Positions 52,363 to 60,177 of a stretch of 64,000 nt of DNA are shown here, piece after piece. Under the pieces are notes generated by a model. That model made no database searches, was not told the origin of the DNA, and saw nothing but the letters and a program-made list of their open reading frames with translations. How positions within the stretch are numbered: position 1 is the stretch's first letter; each line of letters begins with the position of its first letter. The translations under genes and the position numbers were made by a program. This DNA comes from Streptomyces sp. HUAS MG91. Lineage in GTDB: Bacteria; Actinomycetota; Actinomycetes; Streptomycetales; Streptomycetaceae. The stretch spans positions 3,534,001-3,598,000 of the forward strand of contig NZ_CP159534.1 in NCBI RefSeq assembly GCF_040529335.1. The letters run 5' to 3'.

Positions 52363-53931
52363 TCAGCCCCTGACCTGTCCCAGCCACTGGAGGGTGCGGC
52401 GGACCTCGGAGGGGAACGGGTGGGCCGGGCCGTGGATCCGCTCCGCGTCGTGCAGCAGCCGGACCAGGGTCTCCTGGGCGGCGCCCCGGTCGCCGACGGC
52501 GAGCAGCAACTGGCCGATGCGGCGCCGCACTTCGAGGGCGAGCCGCAGGTCCGTGGTCGCGTACTGGTTCTCGTAGTACGGCAGCAGGGAGCGGTACTCG
52601 GCGAGCGCCGCGGCCGGTTCGCCGAGGGCTTCGAGGCACTGGGCGGCCTCGTAGCGGAACTGGAGGGACTGCGGGTCGGCGTGGCCCGCCTCGGCGGCCC
52701 GCTCGTCGGCGAGGCGGCGCAGCTCGGGCAGGGCGCGGCGGTACTGGCCGTCGTCCATGAGGGTGGCCGCGTACTGCTTGCGCAGGGTGCGCACGACGGG
52801 CGAGTGCTCGCCGTGCTGGGCGGCCGCGGCGGGCAGGATCGCGCCGAGGATGTCGACGGCCTGGGTGATGCGGCCCTCGCCGAGGAGGCGCTTGACCTCG
52901 TCGACGGCGCGGGCCACGTCGGGCCGGTCGCCCTGGACGTCGGAGCCCGCGGGCTGCGGCGCGGGCGTCACGGCCCGGTCGGGCCACGGGGCGTGCGGGC
53001 GCAGGAAGGGGCGGGTGGGGTCGAGCGGACGGCCGGTGGGCACGCCCCGCGCGGGCAGCAGCGGCAGCAGTTCCTCGTACGTCTGCTGGGCGGACGCCGG
53101 CCGGTGCTGCGGGTCCTTCGCGAGCAGCCGCAGGACCAGCTGCTCCAGCGCCTCGGGCACCTCGGGGCGCAGCTGGCGGACCGGGACCGGGGACTCGTAC
53201 AGATGGCGGTGGAGGATGCCGAGGGCGGTGGTGCCGGCGAACGGGACGTCGCCGCTGAGGAGTTCGTGCAGCAGCACCCCGAGCGCGTACAGGTCGGTGT
53301 ACGGGCCGACCGCGCCGCCCATCGCCTGCTCGGGCGCCATGTAGGCGGGCGTGCCGATGGGTGAGCCGGTGTGGGTGAGGCGGGTGGTGTCGGTGTCGAG
53401 GACGGAGGCGACGCCGAGGTCGAGGACGGTGACGGTGCCGTCCTTCTTCACCATCACGTTGCGCGGCTTGAGGTCGCGGTGGACGATCGGCACCGCGTGC
53501 ACGGCCGACAGTACGGCGCACAGCTGGGCCGCGACCGAGACCGCCCACGGCCACGGGTAGGGGTCGTGCTCGGCGAGGTGGTCGGCGAGGTCGGAGCCGT
53601 CGACGTACTGCATGACGAGGTAGAGGAACGAGGCGCCGCCCGGGGTGTCCTCGGTGCCCGCGTCGTGCACGGTGACCAGGCCGGGGTGGTCGACCTGGGC
53701 GGTGACGCGGCACTCGCGCAGGAAGCGGCGGCGCAGCTCCTCGGCCTCGGCGCCCGCGACCCGGTCGGGGCGCACCAGCTTCACCGCGACACGGCGGTCC
53801 AGGCGCTGGTCGTACGCCGTCCAGACCTGGCCCATGCCGCCCTGGCCGATGAGCGAGGAGAGTTCGTAGCGGCCCGCGACGAGGTGGCCGCCAGTGGCGG
53901 GAAGCCCAGACGGAACGGACAAAGGGGTCAC
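52363..53931 (-). CDS. Serine/threonine protein kinase with C-terminal helical repeats
   Basis: 522-residue Hanks-type kinase. Motifs are GQGGMGQVW, the ATP lysine AVKLVRP, HRDLKPRNVM, DLGVAS (DLG in place of DFG), GTPAYMAPEQ and a complete C-lobe. After a Pro-rich linker comes an all-helical region of about 200 residues resembling TPR repeats (VKRLLGEGRITQAVDILGAI ... LEALGEPAAALAEYRSLLPYYE). There is no transmembrane segment, so it is cytoplasmic. The GTG start overlaps the stop of the upstream membrane-protein gene. Confidence 0.93.
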   Translation of the reverse strand: MTPLSVPSGLPATGGHLVAGRYELSSLIGQGGMGQVWTAYDQRLDRRVAVKLVRPDRVAGAEAEELRRRFLRECRVTAQVDHPGLVTVHDAGTEDTPGGASFLYLVMQYVDGSDLADHLAEHDPYPWPWAVSVAAQLCAVLSAVHAVPIVHRDLKPRNVMVKKDGTVTVLDLGVASVLDTDTTRLTHTGSPIGTPAYMAPEQAMGGAVGPYTDLYALGVLLHELLSGDVPFAGTTALGILHRHLYESPVPVRQLRPEVPEALEQLVLRLLAKDPQHRPASAQQTYEELLPLLPARGVPTGRPLDPTRPFLRPHAPWPDRAVTPAPQPAGSDVQGDRPDVARAVDEVKRLLGEGRITQAVDILGAILPAAAAQHGEHSPVVRTLRKQYAATLMDDGQYRRALPELRRLADERAAEAGHADPQSLQFRYEAAQCLEALGEPAAALAEYRSLLPYYENQYATTDLRLALEVRRRIGQLLLAVGDRGAAQETLVRLLHDAERIHGPAHPFPSEVRRTLQWLGQVRG

Positions 53932-54506
53932 CGACCGCCGTCCTGCTTGCGCAGGTAGTCGCTCAGCTCGTCCAGCTCGGCGCGGACCTGGTCGATGCGC
54001 TGCGGGGGCTGGCCCTGGTTCTGCGGCGGGACCGGCGCGGGCGCCGGGCCCGGAGTCTGGGTGGGCATGGTGTGCGGGGGCAGCGGCACGGTGGGCTGCG
54101 CGTACGGCTGGGGCTGCTGGGGCGGGTAGCCGTAGCCGACGGTCGGGGCCGTCGGCGGGTACGGGCCCATGGGCGGACGCGGAGGCGTCTGCAGGCGGCG
54201 TATGTCGTACAGGATGAAGTGCACGGCGCTCGCGGCGGCGATGATCAGGACCAGGGCGAGCGCGACGTCCGTGCGCGGATCCGCCTCCGGCAGCGAGCCG
54301 ACGACGGCGAGCAGAGCGAGCGTCAGGGGCAGCGCGACCCAGGCGAGGACCCAGTCGAGCGCCTTGCCGCGCAGCATCGCGATGCGGAACAGCGGGACGC
54401 ACGCCAGCAGGCCACAGCTGAGCACGGACAGCACGGCGAACAGCACCCGCAGGGTGATGACCGTGCCGTCGTTGCGCGAGGGAGGTGCCGCGCCGGGCCC
54501 GTACAT
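53928..54506 (-). CDS. Membrane protein with proline-rich C-terminal half
   Basis: 192-residue protein with three transmembrane segments (ITLRVLFAVLSVLSCGLLACVPLF; WVLAWVALPLTLALLAVVG; VALALVLIIAAASAVHFILYDI) and a Pro/Gln/Tyr-rich tail ending in a coiled-coil-like helix. The tail could be a kinase substrate or binding region, because the gene is coupled to the kinase downstream. AGGAGCAACC sets the ATG at 54506. Confidence 0.75.
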   Translation of the reverse strand: MYGPGAAPPSRNDGTVITLRVLFAVLSVLSCGLLACVPLFRIAMLRGKALDWVLAWVALPLTLALLAVVGSLPEADPRTDVALALVLIIAAASAVHFILYDIRRLQTPPRPPMGPYPPTAPTVGYGYPPQQPQPYAQPTVPLPPHTMPTQTPGPAPAPVPPQNQGQPPQRIDQVRAELDELSDYLRKQDGGR

Positions 54507-54617
54507 GGTTGCTCCTGGATCGCTCGTCGTGCCGGTCCCGTCGAGCGTATAGGCCGACTGCGACAACTGGCCCCGGGTTGTACCGAACCGTTGCGGACCT
54601 GCGCGGAGCCGTGACGT

Positions 54618-56717
54618 TCACTCCGGCGCGAGCGTGCCGTCCGTCAGGCCGTCGTGGAGTCCCTGGACGAGCTGTTCGCCGAGCCGGGACGCGAGCCGCA
54701 GCGCGTCCTCGAAGGCGGCCAGCGCCTTGAACCGTTCGCCGTATCCCGCCTGTTCGGGCAGGGGCAGCCGGGGCAGTTGCAGCCGGCGCACGTCGAGCCG
54801 GGTCGCCGTGGAGGCATAGCTGCTGGCCTGCCGGTTGTTGGCGGTGGAGCGCAGGAACCCGGCGAGGAACCAGGGGTCGAGCGCGGCCGGGTCGGGGCGC
54901 AGCAGGGCGAGGCCGCGGCCGAGGGCGGCGCCCTCGGTGGCCCCGTCGACGACGCGGGCGGTGGCGCCGCCGCCGACGACGGGCACGACGACGTCCCCGG
55001 CCCGCAGCAGGAACGGCTCGTCGTCGCCGCTGAAGATGCCGGAGGGGGCGGTGCCGGCGAGCACGTCGTGGTCGGTGAGGACCGGGACCGCCGCGCGCGC
55101 GGGGCCGCCCGAGCGGGAGTCGGCGCCCGAGGCGGCCGGGGTGCGCATGAACAGGGCGCCCGCGCGCGCGAGTTCACCGATCGTGGTCAGCGGCCAGCGG
55201 GCCGGTTCGGCGGCGGGGACGGCGGACTCCGGGGTGAGCCTCGTGGTCAGGCGCAGGGTGCCGGCGAGGTCCTCGCGCACGGCGGTCAGCTCGGCGGCCC
55301 CGCCCCCGCCCGCGGCCGGCGGGGGCAGCCGGCGGGCGGGCGCGAGGTCGACCTCGTCGTCGAGGAGTTCGATGACCGGCACCGAGCGGGCCACTCCGGG
55401 GCGCTCCTCCAGCGTTCCGGCGCGGTCGAAGGCGTGCCAGGCGTCGAGCACGGCGTCCTGCACGGCGGCCCACGCCTGCTTCTCCCGTACGTCGCCGGGG
55501 GCGGCCAGCGAGGTGGTGTCGACGAGCAGCAGTTCGGGGGCGGGCCCGGACGACCCGGCGGGCCTGCGCAGGACCCACAGGTGCAGCGGGATGTTGTTCG
55601 GCGGGACGGCGCCCGCGGGCAGCGCGATCACGGCGCGCAGGGCGCCGCGGCGCAGCAGGTCGGCGCGGATGCGGCGGCCCGAGCGGCGGGAGGCGACGGT
55701 GGGCGGCATCAGCAGGACCGCGGTGCCGCCGTCCCTGAGGCGGGCCAACGCGTGCTGCACCCAGGCCAGTTCGGACTCGGTGCGGGCCGGGAGGCCGTAC
55801 TCCCAGCGCGGGTCGTAGGCGAGTTCGTCGTGGCCCCAGCCGCGCTCGTTGAACGGCGGGTGGGCGAGGACCACGTCGGCCGTCACGTCGCCGAGCGCGT
55901 CGGCGAGCAGGGTGTCGGCCGCGGCGGTGCGCACGGTGGGGCCCGCGCCCTCACCGGCGGGCCCGTCGAGGGCGAGCCGCAGGGCGGTCAGCGCGGCCAG
56001 TTCGGGCGCGGAGTCCTGGCCGTAGAGGCGCTGTTCGGAGCGGGCGCCGTGGGCGCGCACGGCGTGCAGCAGGGCGCCGGTGCCGCAGGCCGGGTCGAGG
56101 GCGGTGGCGGCGGGTCCGGCGAGGGCGGCCATCAGGGCGGCCGGTCCCGGCGGGGTCAGCGTGTACTGGCGCGGGTTCGCGTCCAGGTGGCGGCCGAGCA
56201 GGAACGCGAAGGCGCGGCGGGCGCCGGTGTCCGCGGCGAGCTCGGCGGCGCCGCGCAGCAGCGGCACGGACGGGAGGAGGGCGGCGGACTCCGGGGTCGC
56301 GAGGGCCCGCCCCGCGGGCGTCCCGAAGCGGGGGGTGAGGACGCCTTCGAGCGCCGCCGGCAGCCGCTCGGCGAGGCCGCGGTCGTCCGACGTGGCGCTC
56401 AGGGCGAGCCATTCGGTGGGCCGGTCGTGCACGAGCAGCAGGACGCATCCGGTGTGCAGCAGCGCGGTGACCGGGCCCGCGGGGTGTCCGGCGAGCTGCT
56501 GCCAGACGCGCTCGCGCAGCGGCACCTCGGCGAGCTTGCCCTGGTCGCGCAGCCACTCCTCGACCTCGGCGAGCGCGAAGGAGGGGCTGGTGTCGGTGCC
56601 ACCCACGGGCTTGGGGAAGTCGGCGTGCCGGCGCCGCCAGTTGGAGACGGCCGCGCGGCCGACCCCGGCGAGCCGGGCGATCCCGGCGGCCGTCACCTCT
56701 GTCGCGTTGTCCTGCAC
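54618..56717 (-). CDS. HsdM-like N6-adenine DNA methylase with HTH N-terminus (orphan)
   Basis: 699-residue protein. Residues about 1-60 form a helix-turn-helix (VTAAGIARLAGVGRAAVSNWRRR...FALAEVEEWL). A HsdM-type methyltransferase domain follows: SAM motif ALDPACGTGALLHAV, motif IV ADVVLAHPPFNERGWG, and RDGGTAVLLMPPTVASR. The C-terminal 200 residues look like a target-recognition domain (WPLTTIGELARAGALFM ... LDVRRLQLPRLPLPEQ). Motif IV normally begins with Asn or Asp but here has His. No restriction subunit is adjacent. It may be a regulator or an orphan methylase. Confidence 0.82.
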   Translation of the reverse strand: MQDNATEVTAAGIARLAGVGRAAVSNWRRRHADFPKPVGGTDTSPSFALAEVEEWLRDQGKLAEVPLRERVWQQLAGHPAGPVTALLHTGCVLLLVHDRPTEWLALSATSDDRGLAERLPAALEGVLTPRFGTPAGRALATPESAALLPSVPLLRGAAELAADTGARRAFAFLLGRHLDANPRQYTLTPPGPAALMAALAGPAATALDPACGTGALLHAVRAHGARSEQRLYGQDSAPELAALTALRLALDGPAGEGAGPTVRTAAADTLLADALGDVTADVVLAHPPFNERGWGHDELAYDPRWEYGLPARTESELAWVQHALARLRDGGTAVLLMPPTVASRRSGRRIRADLLRRGALRAVIALPAGAVPPNNIPLHLWVLRRPAGSSGPAPELLLVDTTSLAAPGDVREKQAWAAVQDAVLDAWHAFDRAGTLEERPGVARSVPVIELLDDEVDLAPARRLPPPAAGGGGAAELTAVREDLAGTLRLTTRLTPESAVPAAEPARWPLTTIGELARAGALFMRTPAASGADSRSGGPARAAVPVLTDHDVLAGTAPSGIFSGDDEPFLLRAGDVVVPVVGGGATARVVDGATEGAALGRGLALLRPDPAALDPWFLAGFLRSTANNRQASSYASTATRLDVRRLQLPRLPLPEQAGYGERFKALAAFEDALRLASRLGEQLVQGLHDGLTDGTLAPE

Positions 56718-56802
56718 CGCTGCGGCTCCCCTCGTGGCATGACGCGTACGCCGTGGCACGGCGTGTACACCCGACCCTACCGACCTCCACCTAAGAACCG
56801 CA

Positions 56803-56854
56803 TTCACAGGTGTTCACAACACAAATCTTGTGTACGCGGTTGACTCGGTTCACA
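56803..56854. promoter_or_regulatory. TTCACA repeats and ACACAA/TTGTGT palindrome
   Basis: TTCACA occurs at 56803, 56813 and 56849, the first two exactly one helical turn apart. ACACAA-ATC-TTGTGT (56819-56833) is a perfect palindrome between them. The cluster lies in the 222-bp divergent gap between the methylase and the DUF4190-like gene and probably binds a regulator. Confidence 0.5.
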
Positions 56855-56939
56855 GTTGATGGTGTTCTTGACCCAGCCAACCGCCGGATACACGGAAAGC
56901 CGGGGGGAGGTTGGCATCTCTCATCACGGAGGAACTGTC

Positions 56940-57791
56940 ATGTCTCAGACCCAGCCCCAGCAGCACCCGCAGTACCCGCCGTTCCAGCAGCCGCAGCACC
57001 AGCCCCAGCAGGCCGCGCGGAACGGGCTGGGGACGGCGGCGCTGATCCTGGGCGTCATCGGCGCCCTGTCCGGGGTGATCCCGTTCCTGTTCTGGCTGGC
57101 CGGCATCCTCGGGGTGATCGCCCTGATCCTGGGGCTGACGGGCCGGTCGCGCGCCAAGCGGGGCGAGGCCACGAACAAGGGGGTGGCGCTGGCCGGCGCG
57201 ATCCTCGGCCTGGTCGCGATGGGCCTCGCGGTCTTCGGCGCGTACACGACGTTCAAGGCGGTCGGCGACGCGGTCGACGAGATCAACAAGTCGGTGTCGG
57301 ACACCAAGGCCAAGGGCACCGAGCCCAAGGGCAAGGCCGACGGCAAGGCGGGCGCGGGCAAGGGCGACAGCAAGGACAAGAACGACAAGCCGGCCGCGGG
57401 CAAGACGCTCGACGCGGGCGACTCCGTGATCTACGACGACGACCTGACGGTCGCGGTGTCGAACGCGGTGACGTTCAACCCGAACGCGTACGCCGTGGGC
57501 CACACCAAGGGCAACAAGGCCTACAAGGTCACCGTCACGGTCACCAACGACAGCAAGGCGAAGTTCGACGCGACGCTGCTGACCGCCGACGCCCGCGCCG
57601 GCAAGGAGGGCGTGACCGCCGAGGCGATCTTCGACGACAAGGTCGGCGCGGGCTTCAACGGCACGATCCTGCCCGGCAAGAAGGCCACGGTCGTCTACGC
57701 CTTCGACGCCCCGGCGGACGCCAGGAACCTGACGGTCGAGGTCACGCCGAGCTTCGAGTACGACGGCACGCAGTGGGACCTGAAGCTGTAA
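56940..57791 (+). CDS. Membrane lipoprotein-like protein with DUF4190 and DUF4352-like domains
   Basis: 283 residues: a Gln/Pro-rich N-terminus, two transmembrane helices of the DUF4190 type (TAALILGVIGALSGVIPFLFWLAGILGVIALILG and GVALAGAILGLVAMGLAVFGAYTTF), a Lys/Gly/Asp-rich linker, then an extracytoplasmic beta-domain (VTVTVTNDSKAKFDATLLTADAR ... TVVYAFDAPADARNLTVEVTPSF) of DUF4352/immunoglobulin-like form. GGAGGAACTGTC precedes the ATG. Confidence 0.82.
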   Translation: MSQTQPQQHPQYPPFQQPQHQPQQAARNGLGTAALILGVIGALSGVIPFLFWLAGILGVIALILGLTGRSRAKRGEATNKGVALAGAILGLVAMGLAVFGAYTTFKAVGDAVDEINKSVSDTKAKGTEPKGKADGKAGAGKGDSKDKNDKPAAGKTLDAGDSVIYDDDLTVAVSNAVTFNPNAYAVGHTKGNKAYKVTVTVTNDSKAKFDATLLTADARAGKEGVTAEAIFDDKVGAGFNGTILPGKKATVVYAFDAPADARNLTVEVTPSFEYDGTQWDLKL

Positions 57792-57833
57792 CCCGCGAAG
57801 CGGCCCGAGGGGGGCGACCGGTGCGGCACGCGC

Positions 57834-58595
57834 TCAGAGCGCGTGCCGCACCCATACGTTCGGCTCGACGTAGACGGCGTTGTCGCGCTCCGGCGCGCAG
57901 TGCACCGGGACCAGCGCACCGGGCACCTCGACCGGACCGGCGGTGTCGAAGGGCAGCCCGGTCCACCGCCGCCACTCGTCCAGCGACCCCGACACGGTCA
58001 TCGAGGCGGGCGCCACCTTGTCGATGACCCCGCCCGCGCGGACGTGCACCCGCAGCCAGGGGTCCTCCGGCAGCCCGTCGGACGCCCGCTTCCGGTACGC
58101 GTACTCGCTCATCAGGGCAGCGGACTCCTGGTGCTTGGCGCTGGGCCGCACCGGCGCGACGACCTCGCCGAAGCCGCGCGAGCGCGCGTTCTCCCGCATC
58201 GCCGCGAGCATCCGCCCGGACAGGCCGCGGCCCAGCATGCGCGGCACGACGGTGATCTCGACGGCGCTGACCGTGTCGGCCTGCACACCGTGCCGCAGAT
58301 CCGAGAACGCCCACTGGACCACCCGGTCCCAGCCGCGGTCCGGCAGCACTCCCCCGCGCCCCTCGACGTGCTGCGCGAACGGCACGCTGACGCCCTTCAC
58401 CACCACGTCACCGGCCTCGTCCGTGGCGACCAGGACGTACTCGGGGAAGTCGGCGGCGATCCGGCCCATGAAGGACCAGCCGACCGCGTCGTGCTGCACG
58501 AACACCGGCCAGGTGTCCTCCATCGTCCACATCGCGTCGCGCAGTTCGGGCCGCTCGGCGAGCGTCGTGATGGTCAGGTCCGGGTCGGCGCTCAT
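57834..58595 (-). CDS. GNAT-family N-acetyltransferase
   Basis: 253-residue acetyltransferase-like protein. The acetyl-CoA loop is in VSAVEITVVPRMLGRGLSGRMLAAM (the R/Q-x-x-G-x-G/A pattern reads RMLGRGLSG). A C-terminal domain (PWLRVHVRAGGVIDKVAPASM ... PVEVPGALVPVHCAPERDNAVYVEPNVWVRH) is found in actinobacterial GNATs. The substrate is unknown. Confidence 0.75.
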   Translation of the reverse strand: MSADPDLTITTLAERPELRDAMWTMEDTWPVFVQHDAVGWSFMGRIAADFPEYVLVATDEAGDVVVKGVSVPFAQHVEGRGGVLPDRGWDRVVQWAFSDLRHGVQADTVSAVEITVVPRMLGRGLSGRMLAAMRENARSRGFGEVVAPVRPSAKHQESAALMSEYAYRKRASDGLPEDPWLRVHVRAGGVIDKVAPASMTVSGSLDEWRRWTGLPFDTAGPVEVPGALVPVHCAPERDNAVYVEPNVWVRHAL

Positions 58596-58618
58596 GTCGT
58601 ACGTCTCTCAGGAGCGGC

Positions 58619-59356
58619 TCAGCGGGCGTGGAAGCGCGCGGGAGCCTCGGTGGGATTGCCGCCCGAAGGTAGCTTCTGGTCCGGGCACCCGGTCAACACC
58701 TTTTTCATGGCGTCGCGCTCGGCGCCGGTCACCCACAGCCCGTACTTCTTCTTCACGGCGACCTGCCCGGCGACATAGGTGCACCGGTAGCCCTTGTTCG
58801 GCGGCAGCCAGGTCGCGGTGTCGCCGTCGCCCTTGCTGCGGTTGGGGGTCGCGTCGACGGCGAGCAGGTTCAGCGGGTCGTTGGCGAGCGCGATGCGCTT
58901 GCTCGGGTCCCACTTGAAGGCGCCCTTCTGCCAGGCGTCGGAGAGCGCGACCAGATGATCGATGTCGACCTTGCTGCTGCCGCGCTTGAAGGTGACGTCC
59001 TTGCCGCTGTACGGGTCGGGGGCGAGCGAGCCGCCGGCGACCCTGCACTTGCCGTCGGTGAACCGGACGTCCTTCAGGTCGCGCTTGAGGATGTCGTCGC
59101 GGGTGTCGCAGCTGTTGGAGTCGGTGTCGGCCCAGGCGGTGCCGAATCGTTCCCGCGCGTAACCGGTCTTGGGCGCCCGCCCCTTGACGGTGAGCTCGTC
59201 GACGGCGGCCAGCGCACTGCCCGCCTTGCCCTGCGCCCCGGCCCCCGGGTTCCCGCTCCCGGTTCCGTCCCCGCCCTTGTCCAGCTCGGCCTTGCAGCCG
59301 GTGACCGCCACGGCGGCCAGCACGACGGCCACCACACCCCGCCCCGCGCCTCGCAT
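58619..59356 (-). CDS. DUF1524/HNH-type nuclease lipoprotein
   Basis: 245-residue exported nuclease-like protein. Signal with lipobox (VVAVVLAAVAVTGC), then a DUF1524 domain: NSCDTRDDILKRDLKDVRF, the HNH core VDIDHLVALSDAWQKGAFKW, LANDPLNLLAVDATPNRSKGDGDTATWLPPN and YRCTYVAGQVAVKKKYGLWV. The His and Asn metal ligands are present, so it should cut nucleic acid outside the membrane. ATG 59356 was preferred because of GGGAGG upstream. Confidence 0.88.
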   Translation of the reverse strand: MRGAGRGVVAVVLAAVAVTGCKAELDKGGDGTGSGNPGAGAQGKAGSALAAVDELTVKGRAPKTGYARERFGTAWADTDSNSCDTRDDILKRDLKDVRFTDGKCRVAGGSLAPDPYSGKDVTFKRGSSKVDIDHLVALSDAWQKGAFKWDPSKRIALANDPLNLLAVDATPNRSKGDGDTATWLPPNKGYRCTYVAGQVAVKKKYGLWVTGAERDAMKKVLTGCPDQKLPSGGNPTEAPARFHAR

Positions 59357-59549
59357 CACGACACCCCTCCCACACGCATCCATTTGTTACCGGTTGAGCC
59401 GGTTCACGGTATCGAATGCCCCGCGCGAGCCAGGGAATGCGGGGCGCCCGGGCAGCCCTTCCGTCGCGTCACCCGTTTCGCCGATCCGTCCACGGAACCC
59501 TCCGAGTACGCTGGCCGTACGCGCCAGACTCCGTCGCATGGGAGCGCTG

Positions 59550-60167
59550 ATGAGCACCGCCGCCGACAACGAGCCGCAGCAGACGCCGCCGGAGCCCTCG
59601 TGGCCCACGCCGCCGCTCGGGGGCTGGACGGCCGACGACCTCGACACGATTCCGGGCCTCCCTCCGCACACAGAGATGATCGACGGAGGACTGTTCCTCG
59701 TGAGTCCGCAGACCAATTTCCACATGCTCACCCTGCGCCTGCTGGAGCGTGCGTTCGAGGATCAGGCACCCGAGGATCTGCTGGTGGTCCGCGAGATGAC
59801 CACGAAGATCGACAAGCGCAACCGTCCCGAGCCGGACCTCATGCTGGTGCCGGACGAGGCCTTCACCGGCCCCTCCCAGACCTGGTACTCCCCGTCCGAC
59901 ATCCTCCTGGCCGTCGAGATCGTCTCCCCCGACTCGGAGGAGCGCGACCGCGAGATCAAGCCCCGCAAGTACGCGGGCGCCCGCATCCCCCACTTCTGGC
60001 GCGTCGAGGAGAACGCAGGCCTGCCCGTCGTCTACGTGTACGAACTCGACCCCGCGACCAACTCCTACGCGGTCACCGGCATCCACCACGACCGCCTGAA
60101 GGTCACCGTCCCCTTCACGCTCGACATCGACCTGACGCCGCGCCGTCGGCGCGCGGCGTCCGACTGA
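59550..60167 (+). CDS. Uma2-family endonuclease
   Basis: 205-residue protein of the Uma2/DUF820 group with a PD-(D/E)xK-like fold: EMIDGGLFLVSPQ, RPEPDLMLVPDEAF, LLAVEIVSPDSEERDREIKPRKYAGARIPHFWRVEE. Many copies occur in Streptomyces; the target is unknown. GGGAG 5 bp before the ATG at 59550 sets the start. Converges on mfd with a 10-bp gap. Confidence 0.9.
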   Translation: MSTAADNEPQQTPPEPSWPTPPLGGWTADDLDTIPGLPPHTEMIDGGLFLVSPQTNFHMLTLRLLERAFEDQAPEDLLVVREMTTKIDKRNRPEPDLMLVPDEAFTGPSQTWYSPSDILLAVEIVSPDSEERDREIKPRKYAGARIPHFWRVEENAGLPVVYVYELDPATNSYAVTGIHHDRLKVTVPFTLDIDLTPRRRRAASD

Positions 60168-60177
60168 CAGCCCGGCG

